Numbered from the stretch's first letter, positions 14,101 to 22,104 are shown. The stretch: 50,093 nt of DNA from Anaerolineales bacterium (GCA_016932715.1 JAFGCG010000137.1:1-50093); one strand, 5' to 3'. Program-made: numbers and translations. The notes: generated by a model from the letters alone, not told the origin.

Positions 14101-16949
14101 CTATCCGTTTCTTTTTCCCAGCGGACTTGCTTGAACTCGGCGGTCAGTTTTTTCTCTCCAGCCGGGTTCTGCGCCCAATCGACGGTGTAGACTTCGAAGC
14201 CGGTCGGCGAATCGGCGCGGCCGATCCACTGCTCGGGGCGCAGGCCCACGTAAAAGTCCGCAGGGTGGACGCGCAGCTGGGCGCGCGCGCTGACCGGCAG
14301 TCCCGATTCGTCCCGGGCGGTCACTTCGAGCGTGACAAGCTGAGCCGCCTCCGCCTCGGGGATGGCTGGCAGCTCCATGGACAGAAGTCCACCCGAGTTC
14401 GTTTGACCCGTTCCCTGCTCGAGCAGCTTCCCAAAATAAGCAGAGCCGGTTGCACCCGGGGAATGGAAAACATCCAGCCAGGAGGTATCCACCAGACCCG
14501 TCTGGTAATTTGGCAGGTAGAACGTGTCCGGCTTGGCGTACAGCGCCCACTGGATTTCCACATCCCCTGCGGGCGCGTCGAAGAAGTAGCGCGCGTTGAC
14601 GGTTGCCTTGGATGCCTCGCCCAGCTTGACCTCATCCTCGGAAAAATCCACATTCAGGTTGATCTCGGGCTTGCGATACTCTGCAACCTGGAATGAAAAA
14701 TAGAATTCAAGCGCGCCGTTCCGGAACGTGTAATATCCGGGAGCGGCATCCTCTGCCAGTTTGAACTCCCCGTTGAAGGTCCCGTACGGAGAAAGCTGCA
14801 TATCGAAATCGGAAAGCTGGACTCCATTGCCATCCTGCAATTGGAGCAGGACAGTGTTGACCGGCGGCAGCTCATAGCGCCCGTTGAATGCCTGGCGCGC
14901 GGCGCCGCGGAAATATACCGTTTGACCGGGCCGGTAGATGGGACGGTCGGTATACAAATAAATTTCAGTGTGCGGAGGCTGCACTCGTCCTGAATAACCG
15001 AAGTCCCAGGCGTTGAGCCCCCAGCCCCACTGGTCGACAGCCAGCCCGAAATTCTCCTCTCCCGGCGCGCCGAGCATGGCGTACACCTGGGCAGTGTGCG
15101 TGCCGATGGCGCCTTTCCACAGTCCATTGTCATCGGTCGTCCCCGAACCAATCGCAACCCCGGCGTCATCGTAAATGGTGACGGGTGCATTTGCGACGGG
15201 CGTTTGCGAAGGCAGGTCCACCGCCCAGACCAGGGCCTCCGTGGCTCCCAGTTTGAACGTCAGGTTCACCTGGCTGGAGACCACCAGATAAACATTCTTT
15301 ACGGGGGAGGAAACCTGCGGCGAGGACAACTCAACGTAATACAGGCCTGGCAGGAGTTGATTATTGCGCGGCGCCAGGGCAATTTTCACATCGCTCGGAC
15401 CACCCTGCGGAAGAGTAAACGACTGTGGATAGATGTGTGGATCGTTCGGAACATACGCCTGCTGGGTCTCGTTGGAAGCCTGCACCGAGAAGAAATCCTG
15501 CAGCGAGAGCGCTGCCACCGTTGCATTTGTGTTCTGTATATTCACGGCTTTGGCATACAGGGCTGCTTCATCGGGCCGCACGAATATCATCGACCAGCCA
15601 TACACCGGCACATTCAATGAGGAGGGCATGGGCGGTGTACGCACATCCAATGTATAGGAGTCGCCAAGCGACTGGCCCCAGCGATCCTTCAGCCGCGCGG
15701 ATACTTCGATCACGTAATTCGTCTCGGGAATAAAGTCTCCGTAGACGTAGAGGCTCAAACCATCCTCGCTCGCCGCCGCCTGCAGGTTATCCACCTTGGG
15801 CGAAACTGTCACCAGCCGGTCATAATTGGCTTTGGCGAGCGGTGCGTTGAACGTAAAGGTTGTCGATCGCAAATCAGTTTTTGTATCCGCCACCGCAAAA
15901 TTATCGTAGGTGGTGTAGACCGCGCCGTATTCCGTGGCGAGGATCAATCCACCGCTCGATTGCGCGGTCGCGCCGAGATTGAGAATATAACCGACGTTGC
16001 GCCCCAGAAGATCAGCGGGGATGAACGTCATTTCCGTTTCAGCCTCGTTCCATGAAAATCTGCCGCTCAGTGCGCCTTCGGGTCCACTCAGCGAAAAGCT
16101 GGTTTCCACGCTGCGCGTGTCCATGGGTTGATTGAACGTCAGTTTGATGGCCGGATCGAGAGGCAGCAATTCTTCCACAGATGGTTCCAGCCTGACAACG
16201 CGCGGTCTGGAGGTGGTGAACTTCCAGGTGGACACTGCGCCTCCCGCGAAGCCCACACCTGTGACCGTTTTCAATTCCGGGTTCAAGCTGACGGTGTATT
16301 CCGTTCCCCCTGCCATGACAGGTCCAGGGTAGAAAATGTACGTGCTGGTGTTGATCCACTCGCCCCTGCCTTTCACCGCAGGCTGAATGCGAAAAGCCGA
16401 CGGTTGATCGGCAGCGTCGGCGCCCAGAGCGACTACCGGCTGATTGAACGATACCGCAATCGCCGCGTCGACGTTGACATCCTCGGCGTCAGGCTTCGGC
16501 AAAAGATTTGTCGCCCGCAGGTAATCTGCCACCCGGAAGGACAGCTCGATGGGCGCGGGGATTCCAAATCCATTCGCCGATTGCAGGGAGTTCGCAATCG
16601 AAAAATCCAGCGGGGCATCGGGCGGATACGGCTGTGTGGGAGCAAATACGAGCGTCGCCTCATCGTTCCAGGTAAATGTCCCGGCGGGCAAACCGGTCAA
16701 CGCGTTTTCCGCCGATGATTTGTTCACAGCCTGATTGAAATAGAACGTGATGGGAGACTGATGTCCAAGCACACTCCCGAGCGGCGGATCAGTTTCCACC
16801 AGCGCGGGCGGTAAAGCCTGTTGAAAGGGTGTGGGGGTGGGAACAGCAGGCGTAGGGGTTTGGAGTCCTGGCAAGCCGCCGCATGAGGTCAGGAGCAATG
16901 CAAAGAGCAGCACACAGTTCAAGGCGGGAGCGACGCGACGTTTCGTCAT
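11145..16949 (-). CDS. Alpha-2-macroglobulin family lipoprotein without thioester motif
   Basis: 1934-residue extracytoplasmic protein. Signal peptide with lipobox LTSC (Cys23) and a Pro/Thr linker, then repeated Ig-like domains (PVVALGADA, INTSTYIFYPG), macroglobulin domains with YLYTDRPIYRPGQTVYFRG near residue 670, a bait-like and ANATO-less middle part, then an alpha/alpha-toroid with NEDGGWSWWGKNEKSDPYIS and a C-terminal beta domain. In thioester members a CxEQ motif stands in front of the toroid; the matching place here reads TTLSAETTLSYLLPN (near residue 1443), so the thioester is absent. Such proteins may trap or inhibit foreign proteases and often sit with envelope repair genes. Two long plus-strand frames run through it but are antisense shadows. 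TATAAT and GAGGAACT precede the ATG. Confidence 0.93.
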   Translation of the reverse strand: MTKRRVAPALNCVLLFALLLTSCGGLPGLQTPTPAVPTPTPFQQALPPALVETDPPLGSVLGHQSPITFYFNQAVNKSSAENALTGLPAGTFTWNDEATLVFAPTQPYPPDAPLDFSIANSLQSANGFGIPAPIELSFRVADYLRATNLLPKPDAEDVNVDAAIAVSFNQPVVALGADAADQPSAFRIQPAVKGRGEWINTSTYIFYPGPVMAGGTEYTVSLNPELKTVTGVGFAGGAVSTWKFTTSRPRVVRLEPSVEELLPLDPAIKLTFNQPMDTRSVETSFSLSGPEGALSGRFSWNEAETEMTFIPADLLGRNVGYILNLGATAQSSGGLILATEYGAVYTTYDNFAVADTKTDLRSTTFTFNAPLAKANYDRLVTVSPKVDNLQAAASEDGLSLYVYGDFIPETNYVIEVSARLKDRWGQSLGDSYTLDVRTPPMPSSLNVPVYGWSMIFVRPDEAALYAKAVNIQNTNATVAALSLQDFFSVQASNETQQAYVPNDPHIYPQSFTLPQGGPSDVKIALAPRNNQLLPGLYYVELSSPQVSSPVKNVYLVVSSQVNLTFKLGATEALVWAVDLPSQTPVANAPVTIYDDAGVAIGSGTTDDNGLWKGAIGTHTAQVYAMLGAPGEENFGLAVDQWGWGLNAWDFGYSGRVQPPHTEIYLYTDRPIYRPGQTVYFRGAARQAFNGRYELPPVNTVLLQLQDGNGVQLSDFDMQLSPYGTFNGEFKLAEDAAPGYYTFRNGALEFYFSFQVAEYRKPEINLNVDFSEDEVKLGEASKATVNARYFFDAPAGDVEIQWALYAKPDTFYLPNYQTGLVDTSWLDVFHSPGATGSAYFGKLLEQGTGQTNSGGLLSMELPAIPEAEAAQLVTLEVTARDESGLPVSARAQLRVHPADFYVGLRPEQWIGRADSPTGFEVYTVDWAQNPAGEKKLTAEFKQVRWEKETDSNGFPTYTLVYMPGSSTDFATGLDGKARLSFTPPTAGTYMLDVSGEGAHTQTLIWVGGAGSAAWPDLPDQRLELTADRDSYKAGDTARIFIPNPFAVSALALVTVERGVISKAEVITLSGSGREYSLPLTEDEAPNVYISVTVLGQGNEFRYGLVNLPVAPEAQALNVQVFSNPTEAGPRDDVTFDIQVTDHQGQPVQGEFSLSVVDLASLALADPNAEDILPAFYSQQPLGVKTGISLAAYTGRTASQPGGMGGGGDLAPTVIREEFPDTAYWNPALITNSEGRGQATVTLPDSLTTWQVDVRGLTMDTKVGQAETQIVATKPLLIRPVTPRFLVSGDHVLLAAMINNNTSSQVVADVNLQGEGFTLDDPEQATQQVNIPAHGRARVEWWGTAGAAQAADLVFSVKTTGTPVLEDSARPVWGALSIRQYTAPQAFVTGGVLRGATSQQEVISLPRTFSPSGGGLDVELSPSLAGSLLSALDAMDVPATTLSAETTLSYLLPNLEVYRALNGAGLSDPELSERVTEDAPTSVSRLLSLQNEDGGWSWWGKNEKSDPYISAYIFFGLLRAREIGMSVNEDALQRAGTYLSGLHPEITNDTRAAELDRIIFIQFVLAYANTFDEPTLGNLYNMRDQISPASQALLAYIFNRENPADERARDLLSNLESSAVVTASGAHWETPRENISITGSPIYTTALVVYVLAQLDSANQVVFNAVRYLAAHRNVHGLWSPGHENAWAMLALNEAMIGFGDLNADFAFHAMLNGGPLANGRVSGNQVLVPTSAQVPLEYLSPNSPNLLTIQRDGGLGRLYYRAVLNLNRPVEDVQPVDAGMKIERVYCRAQSKRCPPFSTLALGADQPISARLTLVLPHDAYYVMVEDFIPAGMEILNRSLKTSQQAIDSTEVQVQFDGSDPFAEGWGWWLFHEPQVRDDGILFTADHLPAGTYVLTYTLVPLQAGEYRVLPAHAWEAFFPEVQGTSAGVVFEIKP
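11149..11174. repeat. Direct repeat, right copy (authentic 3' end of the alpha-2-macroglobulin gene)
   Basis: Identical over 26 bases to 10303-10328. In this copy the sequence is in frame with the full-length gene, followed by TGA (CCT TGA rather than CCG TGA in the left copy). Confidence 0.9.
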
Positions 16950-16981
16950 AGTTCCTCGATCAGGATTATTGTTCCTGATTC

Positions 16982-16987
16982 ATTATA
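16982..16987 (-). promoter_or_regulatory. -10 box upstream of the alpha-2-macroglobulin gene
   Basis: TATAAT on the minus strand, about 32 nt before the ATG; the intervening leader contains GAGGAACT as ribosome binding site. A -35 hexamer is not obvious. Confidence 0.4.
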
Positions 16988-17033
16988 CACGCGGGAAAAT
17001 AAAAACATGGCGCACCCCAAACTTAAAAATTCA

Positions 17034-17152
17034 GCCACAGATTGCACGGACAGACACGAATTTAACAGAGTTTTGCTCCGCGGGACACAGAAGGAGCAGG
17101 CACTCCACACAGTGGGTCGGCTACTTCTGTGTAAATCCGTGTAATCTGTGAT
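17034..17152. repeat. Inverted CACAGATT/CACGGA repeat
   Basis: The 385-bp gap between the DsbA-like and alpha-2-macroglobulin genes starts with this element. CCACAGATTGCACGGACA (from 17035) is mirrored by TCCGTGTAATCTGTG (17136-17150); both arms consist of tandem 9-10 bp units of the type CACAGATTA. Similar elements are at 7811, 37535 and the end of the window. Confidence 0.65.
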
Positions 17153-17179
17153 GAAAGCCTTAAACTATTAAATTCAGTA

Positions 17180-17296
17180 AATCACGGATTTGTCACGCTT
17201 TGCGTGAGGAGCCAGTGGTTTTCTGGCGACGAAGAATCTCCTACAATTTGTGCCGAGACTCTTCGCTCGCAACGAACACTCACTCAGAGTGACATG
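17180..17296. repeat. Second intergenic palindromic repeat (AAGAATCTC / CAGAGTGACA type)
   Basis: Contains the small hairpin TCACGC-TTT-GCGTGA, then CGAAGAATCTC paired with GAGACTCTTCG (one mismatch), and ends with CACTCAGAGTGACATG. Sequences with these cores are common dispersed spacer repeats in several bacterial phyla. Apart from these two repeats I see nothing in the gap 16950-17334. Confidence 0.5.
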
Positions 17297-17334
17297 AAAT
17301 TGGGATTTACTGAAATTCGGGGTATTATGTTTCC

Positions 17335-18102
17335 TTACTCATTGAGAACCTGTTCAACAGCCTGTGCGATCTCGTCATAAGTGGCAATCATGCCCGGCTG
17401 ACCGACCTGTTTGCCATTTACATACACGGTTGGCGTGCCGTTCACTTGCATCTCCTTGCCCAGGTCGTAATCTGCCTGGATTTCTGCCTGATATGGATTT
17501 GTACTGAAACACTCGTCGAAGGCATCCATGTCCAGCCCGATACTTTCCGCCATGGCCCGTAAGCGGGAGTCGCGGAAGGCGCCCTGGTTCACACCACCCC
17601 AGTTGGCATAGAGAGTAAGGTGCATTTCCCAGAATTTGCCCTGCTCATTCGCGCACATGGAGGCGTTGGCAGCCTGGTCGGATTCACCCCCGTTGCCGGC
17701 ACCCTCTCCATCAAAGAATGAATAATGCCGGAATATATAGCGCGCTTTTCCAGTGGCAACCAGGTCTGAGATAATCCGCGTCTCAATGCTCTCTGTGTAG
17801 TACACACAGGCAGAACATTGGAAGTCTTCGAACGCTTCGACGAGCGCGGGTGCGTTGGGATCACCCAAAACCAATCCATTGGCGTCCGGCAGGCTGACTG
17901 GTATGATCGTAGCAATTTCACCGACAGCCATGCTGTTCGCAGCGGTCTCACCCGTTGACCGGATCTGCGGCCAGGCCATAGCCAAAACCACAAGGGTCGC
18001 GCCCAGCACAATCGCGCCAATGGTGATCAATCGCTGCTGCTGCTGCTGGCGCTGCAATCTTGCGCGGCGTTCCTGACGTTTGCTTATCTTTTCGGGACTC
18101 AT
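17335..18102 (-). CDS. DsbA-like membrane-anchored thioredoxin-fold protein
   Basis: 255-residue protein. A basic, Gln-rich N-terminus (SKRQERRARLQRQQQQQR) precedes one membrane segment (about residues 26-46), then an outside thioredoxin domain of the DsbA/thioredoxin_4 type. The redox motif is CSAC in EDFQCSACVYY and the cis-Pro loop is VNGTPTVYVNG. It would form or shuffle disulfides in exported proteins such as the lipoproteins nearby. A paralogue precedes it with 14 bp between the genes, suggesting one transcript. The ribosome binding site is AAGGA before the ATG. CSAC rather than CPHC or CPYC implies a different redox potential from its neighbour; this is inference. Confidence 0.88.
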   Translation of the reverse strand: MSPEKISKRQERRARLQRQQQQQRLITIGAIVLGATLVVLAMAWPQIRSTGETAANSMAVGEIATIIPVSLPDANGLVLGDPNAPALVEAFEDFQCSACVYYTESIETRIISDLVATGKARYIFRHYSFFDGEGAGNGGESDQAANASMCANEQGKFWEMHLTLYANWGGVNQGAFRDSRLRAMAESIGLDMDAFDECFSTNPYQAEIQADYDLGKEMQVNGTPTVYVNGKQVGQPGMIATYDEIAQAVEQVLNE

Positions 18103-18116
18103 GAAAATTTCCTTGT

Positions 18117-18899
18117 TTACTGTGCTTCGATTTCATTCAGAACCGCTTCGAGTTCCTGCTGAAAGACAGTGAAAGGCTGGGCGCCTTCGATCAATTTCGT
18201 TCTTTCCTCTCCATTGACCGTATATGTGACCAGAAAGCCCGGCGTGCCATTGACCCCGGCTGCCTGGCCGTCTTCAAAGTCCTGCTGAACCCGATCCTCA
18301 TACTTGCCGCTGTCATAGCAGCTATTGAACTGCTCCATGTCCAGGCCGGTTGTTTCGGCAATCCGTTTGAGGCGTGCATCCGTATAGGAACCGGCATCCT
18401 CCCCAAGCACATTTGCAAAAAGATGGGCGTGCATTTCCCAGAATTTATTCTGATCGCCCGCGCAGTACATTGCCAGAGCAGCATCCTGCGATTCCGTCTT
18501 TGGGATCGCGCCCGTGGACCGCGCAATATTATCGCTCACAAAGTTCCCCATCGAACGATACACAAAGCGGACCTTGCCCGTATCAATATAATATTGTCTC
18601 AACAATGGCTCCGTCTCCTGATGGAATTGCTCACAGTATGGACATTGAAAATCAGAAAATTCCTCGATCACGATGGGCGCATCCGCGGCGCCCATGGAAT
18701 TATCGTTCGGGTTCGGGTGCGTTCCCGGGTCGACTGCCACCACCTCGGCGGGTGGTCTGAGCTGGGGCCAGACCACAGCGAAAACCACAAACGCCGCGCC
18801 AAGCATGATGAGTCCAATCGTGCGCAGACGACTGCGCCTGTCCTGGCGCGCTATTTTCTCGCGCCGCTCCTGGCGTTTGCTCTTCTTGTCAGAATTCAT
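18117..18899 (-). CDS. DsbA-like membrane-anchored thioredoxin-fold protein
   Basis: 260-residue paralogue of the following gene, with the same plan: basic N-terminus (SDKKSKRQERREKIARQ), one membrane segment near residues 29-49, and an external DsbA-type domain. The redox motif is CPYC in SDFQCPYCEQF; the cis-Pro loop is VNGTPGFLV. ATG 18899 is preferred to an in-frame GTG at 18911 because GAGGAG lies just 4-5 nt before the ATG and includes the GTG codon's downstream bases. First gene of the pair, 240 bp from the next gene upstream. Confidence 0.88.
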   Translation of the reverse strand: MNSDKKSKRQERREKIARQDRRSRLRTIGLIMLGAAFVVFAVVWPQLRPPAEVVAVDPGTHPNPNDNSMGAADAPIVIEEFSDFQCPYCEQFHQETEPLLRQYYIDTGKVRFVYRSMGNFVSDNIARSTGAIPKTESQDAALAMYCAGDQNKFWEMHAHLFANVLGEDAGSYTDARLKRIAETTGLDMEQFNSCYDSGKYEDRVQQDFEDGQAAGVNGTPGFLVTYTVNGEERTKLIEGAQPFTVFQQELEAVLNEIEAQ

Positions 18900-18997
18900 A
18901 AAGCTCCTCACTATAAATGATTTCGAAACTGAATTTTCCCATGTGCGAAATCTTTTGTCTAGGATAAGGTAAGTAAGTTCTTATAAATTTCCCATAC

Positions 18998-19156
18998 ATG
19001 CAGAGCCCTGCAAAGGCGCACGGCGACGTGCGCTGGCGACATCCGGGTTACAAGACCTTAGCGGGAAGGAACATGCTGGCGCTTCTCTCGCCGCGCCGCA
19101 CGCCAAAGCCTCAGATGGGGGTCGCGGAATTCCCGGCTAAAAATGCATTTTTATAA
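18998..19156 (+). CDS. Possible 52-residue ORF in a GC-rich structured spacer
   Basis: The spacer 18912-19150 contains a GC-rich, hairpin-rich block. One plus-strand frame stays open from ATG 18998 to TAA 19154-19156 and would encode a basic peptide beginning MQSPAKAHGDVRWRHPGY. There is no ribosome binding site and no family that I recognise. The same DNA can fold as GCGCACG/CGTGCGC (19016-19034) on either strand and other stems, so an untranslated RNA or a repeat element is equally likely. It overlaps the end of the hydrolase gene on the other strand by 6 bp. Confidence 0.25.
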   Translation: MQSPAKAHGDVRWRHPGYKTLAGRNMLALLSPRRTPKPQMGVAEFPAKNAFL

Positions 19157-19993
19157 ATGCTCATCCAGCCATTCGATCATAAACTTGAAGACGTCCGCTT
19201 TTTCAGGCTCATTATGGACTTCATGATACAAACCGTCCCACAATTTCAGGGTCACATCGCCGCCCGCCGCCTCGACAAGTTTTGCAAAATCTTCGCTGCC
19301 GCTTGGATAAGCCAGCCTGTCCCCTGTGCCATGCATGATCAGCAGCGGCGCCGGAAATTCCCGGGCGCGCGTAAAACAAAGATCGATCGCGGTCAAGCCT
19401 GCCTTTCCGAATCCCAGGCTGGCATTGTAATGGACCAGGGAATCCTCAAGATAGGTTTGCACTACCTCCGGGTCGCGCGAGATCGTCGCGGGGTCAAGCC
19501 CGCTGTGCATCGTCACGCCTGGCAGGAACGCTCCCAGCAGCTTGACCGCGGCGACTTTTGCTTTTTGTTCCTGGAGAGCGGCATGCAGTCCCGGGCCTGT
19601 GACCATCACGCCCTTTAATCCCGCGCCATATTGAATTGCATAGGCAAGTGTCAGGACTCCGCCCAGGCTGTGCCCATACAAAAAGTGCGGGATATCGGGA
19701 TACCGTTGTTTCAATAGTCCAAGGAACTGGCGGATATCCTGCATGTATGCGTCAAGCGAGGGAGTGTGTCCGCGTGCGCCGCCCGACTTGCCGTGACCCC
19801 GCAAGTCAAAGCCAGCCAGTGCATAACCTGCCTCGGTCATCGCTTTACCAACGTGGGCATAACGCCCGGTATGTTCACCCAATCCATGCACAAGTGCGAT
19901 CAATGCCTTGGGTTCCGTGTGATCGGGCTCCCAGCCCTGGACATAAAACGGAGTGCCATCCTGGCCATCCAGTTTTGCTTCGAAGGCTTTCAC
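19151..19993 (-). CDS. Alpha/beta hydrolase, monoacylglycerol lipase / lysophospholipase type
   Basis: 280-residue serine hydrolase. The oxyanion region HGLGEHTGRY and FDLRGHGKSGGARGH are typical of monoacylglycerol lipases and PldB-like lysophospholipases. The nucleophile elbow is GHSLGG, the acid is Asp in MHGTGDRLAYP, and the His is in GLYHEVHNEPE. It probably releases fatty acids from monoacylglycerols or lysolipids. It starts with GTG 19993 that overlaps the stop of the V4R gene as GTGA, so it is the last gene of a translationally coupled operon. No signal peptide is seen, so it acts in the cytoplasm or on the inner membrane face. Confidence 0.9.
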   Translation of the reverse strand: MKAFEAKLDGQDGTPFYVQGWEPDHTEPKALIALVHGLGEHTGRYAHVGKAMTEAGYALAGFDLRGHGKSGGARGHTPSLDAYMQDIRQFLGLLKQRYPDIPHFLYGHSLGGVLTLAYAIQYGAGLKGVMVTGPGLHAALQEQKAKVAAVKLLGAFLPGVTMHSGLDPATISRDPEVVQTYLEDSLVHYNASLGFGKAGLTAIDLCFTRAREFPAPLLIMHGTGDRLAYPSGSEDFAKLVEAAGGDVTLKLWDGLYHEVHNEPEKADVFKFMIEWLDEHL

Positions 19994-20601
19994 GCTGCCC
20001 TGCCCGGGATGATCTTGAACTCACAGGTTTTCTGTCCCATGGCCCTGCAGGAGGTTTCCTCCACATCGAACTCCTGTCCGGTTGCCCAGAAAAGACTCGC
20101 GCGGATCAAGCCCTGGGTGACGAAGCAGATCGGGTGCGAGCTGTAATGATCCCGGGCGGCCGGCGAGACATGGTCCACGAAGAGCAGGTCAAGGTCCAGA
20201 GTATGGACCGTGACATCGCCCGACTGAGTTCCGATCGAACGCGCCAGCAGTTCCAGGGTGGACTTGCCTCGTATCGTCAGCGGCAATCGCTTGATTAAAG
20301 CCGCCTGTGCTTTGCCCACCAGCGCGGCATCCTCCAAAAGCAGGTCCCAGAGGCGCTGACCCACACGCAGGAGGACGCCGCGCGCGCCGCGCCCGTAATA
20401 GGTGCGCAGCGCGGCCTGGAGCGACGCGTAAATCTTTGCCGATTCGGTTGGATCCATTCGCATGAACGTTTCAGGCTTTGCCCATTCAGGAGGTAATTTT
20501 GAAATGGCAAGCATGGCATGGAATTGATCCGCCCCCAATTCCAGCGCGACCGTTTCGACAAAGCGGTGAAGAATACGGCTGGAAAACCGTGTTTCACTCA
20601 C
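19990..20601 (-). CDS. V4R-domain protein, second of a tandem pair
   Basis: 203-residue cytoplasmic protein with a C-terminal V4R (4-vinyl reductase) domain, the small-molecule-binding fold known from bacteriochlorophyll enzyme BchJ and from regulators of hydrocarbon metabolism. The end of the domain is recognisable as EETSCRAMGQKTCEFKI. The N-terminal part aligns in length with its upstream neighbour. GTG 20601 is preferred to ATG 20631: it overlaps the preceding stop as GTGA and gives an N-terminus of the same length as the neighbour. Unlike the neighbour it lacks the CxxCH cluster. Its ligand is unknown. Confidence 0.75.
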   Translation of the reverse strand: MSETRFSSRILHRFVETVALELGADQFHAMLAISKLPPEWAKPETFMRMDPTESAKIYASLQAALRTYYGRGARGVLLRVGQRLWDLLLEDAALVGKAQAALIKRLPLTIRGKSTLELLARSIGTQSGDVTVHTLDLDLLFVDHVSPAARDHYSSHPICFVTQGLIRASLFWATGQEFDVEETSCRAMGQKTCEFKIIPGRAA

Positions 20602-21218
20602 GGGCGGGCTTCTCCTACTTCGAACCTGCAATAGGGATCACCTTTTGCCATGCAATGGGTTTCGATCACCTCGTGTTCCTTCCCCGTTGCCCATTGCACA
20701 GCTTCGGTAATGGAGCCAACGTAAAGATGGCAGATCGGCGTTTCGGAATGGCGGCTGTGGCAGATCGCGCAGGTGGATTCAATATAGGCAAGCCTGTCGC
20801 CGCTATCATCCACCCAGGCCTCCACCTGCGGGTTGCTCTTTTTCAGCGCATCGACCATGCCATTCAAAATGAATTTGATACGCTGTTTTTCCGGCAGCAG
20901 CTTGATTGCCACACCGGCAACCCCCAGCAGGGCGGCTTGTTCCCTCACGCCATATTGAAAGGAGGCTTTACCGATCCGGCGCAGCATTCCTTTTCCGGCG
21001 CGGCCATAAAAATCTTCGATCGCCTGATTCAATTGGGCATATTGCGAAGCCGGAATGGACGGCTCGAGATTGTCTGGCGGAAAGTTGCCGATAAATCGTT
21101 CCAACCCGGTTGTGCGCAGGACGGCGTTCAAGCCGTTATCGCCCATCACCTCCTGAGCAGAGGTCAATGCCTGGCGTACGAGCGAATTAATGATCACTGC
21201 ATCTTCTCTGGCGGTCAT
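20598..21218 (-). CDS. V4R-domain protein, first of a tandem pair
   Basis: 206-residue cytoplasmic protein with a C-terminal V4R domain. Conserved Cys/His positions are seen in STCAICHSRHSETPICH and in IETHCMAKGDPYCRFEV, so the domain may bind a metal (V4R domains often carry Zn) or a small hydrophobic molecule. The N-terminal 100 residues are helical and resemble the same part of the downstream paralogue, with FYGRAGKGMLRRIG matching TYYGRGARGVLLRVG. Strong ribosome binding site AAAGGAGG; the ATG overlaps the GNAT stop as ATGA. The pair may sense a lipid-derived ligand for the adjacent hydrolase; this is inference from context only. Confidence 0.78.
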   Translation of the reverse strand: MTAREDAVIINSLVRQALTSAQEVMGDNGLNAVLRTTGLERFIGNFPPDNLEPSIPASQYAQLNQAIEDFYGRAGKGMLRRIGKASFQYGVREQAALLGVAGVAIKLLPEKQRIKFILNGMVDALKKSNPQVEAWVDDSGDRLAYIESTCAICHSRHSETPICHLYVGSITEAVQWATGKEHEVIETHCMAKGDPYCRFEVGEARP

Positions 21219-22090
21219 GTCGCCTCCTTTGCCCTGGCGGGGATGTCGAAAGTATACACAGGATATTGCTCGCCCGTACGCACGAACCCCATGCGCTGGT
21301 ACAGGCTCAATGAAATCCGGTTATCGCTTTGGGTATTGACAGAAAGCCTTGAAATGCCAGTATCGGTAAGATAGGTGAACAGATCGCTGAGTAAAGCGCT
21401 CCCCACCCCTTTGCCCTGGCCGGCCGGGTGCACTGCCAGCCGCGCCAGGTGAGCGCGCTGCCCGCCGCCTGTGCTCAATTGATAGCCGATGATCCCGGCT
21501 TCATTCTCAGCCACCGTGACATACAAAGCCTGCGCGAAAGCCCGGCGAAGAGTCTCCAGTGGATTTTGCCACAACGGGTCGAAGGAGGCTGCATCCGTCT
21601 TTTCGACCTCAGGCAGATCAGCTTCCGTCATCTTGCGGATGCGAATCCCGGCCGTCTCACGCGCAGCCGACGGTTGGCCGGCAAAGCCACGCCATTCGAG
21701 CAGGACAATCTGCTGGCGGTTCTCGAATCCGCTCGCCGCCAAAATCTCCTGGAACCAGGGCTGGATGGCAATCGCCGCGGCACGCGCGCCGCCCGCCTGT
21801 TCGATCTCCCGCCTGGCAGTGGCCCAAAGGAGCTGCCAGGCATTCTCCGCCGACCAGCGTCCCGTATAAACAAACAGCCGCATCCAGGCAATCCCTGCAA
21901 TTTCCTCGGGGCATGCCAGTGCAGCCGTAATCTGTCCGCCTTCCTCCAGTGCCCAGTAAAACGGGGCGCCCAGCCATTCCAACGGCGAACGCCAGTCGAG
22001 GTGACGGTGGAGGCGGGTCTCAAAAAAGACCAGATTCGATAATTGTTGGTGATCCCTGAGGTCCGCCGGGCGAACGAGTGTATTGATCAC
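21215..22090 (-). CDS. GNAT-family N-acetyltransferase
   Basis: 291-residue acyltransferase with a C-terminal GNAT domain. The acetyl-CoA site is HPAGQGKGVGSALL, followed by the typical SVNTQSDNRISLSLYQRMGF. The N-terminal half (RPADLRDHQQLSNL onwards) looks like a second, degenerate GNAT fold. The substrate is unknown. It starts with GTG 22090, with a modest GGTG ribosome binding site; the stop overlaps the next ATG as ATGA. Between it and the TPR gene is a 55-bp spacer that contains a palindromic repeat. Confidence 0.85.
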   Translation of the reverse strand: MINTLVRPADLRDHQQLSNLVFFETRLHRHLDWRSPLEWLGAPFYWALEEGGQITAALACPEEIAGIAWMRLFVYTGRWSAENAWQLLWATARREIEQAGGARAAAIAIQPWFQEILAASGFENRQQIVLLEWRGFAGQPSAARETAGIRIRKMTEADLPEVEKTDAASFDPLWQNPLETLRRAFAQALYVTVAENEAGIIGYQLSTGGGQRAHLARLAVHPAGQGKGVGSALLSDLFTYLTDTGISRLSVNTQSDNRISLSLYQRMGFVRTGEQYPVYTFDIPARAKEAT

Positions 22091-22104
22091 TATTCACCAT
22101 ACAT

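Noticed and set aside
13083-14696. Long plus-strand open frame opposite the alpha-2-macroglobulin gene
   Set aside because: It lies wholly antisense to a clear family protein, and its translation has no domain; GC-rich codon use on the other strand explains it.
18960-19150. SRP RNA or 6S RNA gene
   Set aside because: A GGGAAGGAA stretch recalls the SRP apical loop, but the flanking GGTCAGG and AGCAG core is missing, and no 6S bubble is recognisable.
20598-21218. CxxCH in the V4R protein as a cytochrome c haem site
   Set aside because: No signal peptide or membrane anchor, so export for haem attachment is unlikely; a metal site of the V4R fold is more plausible.
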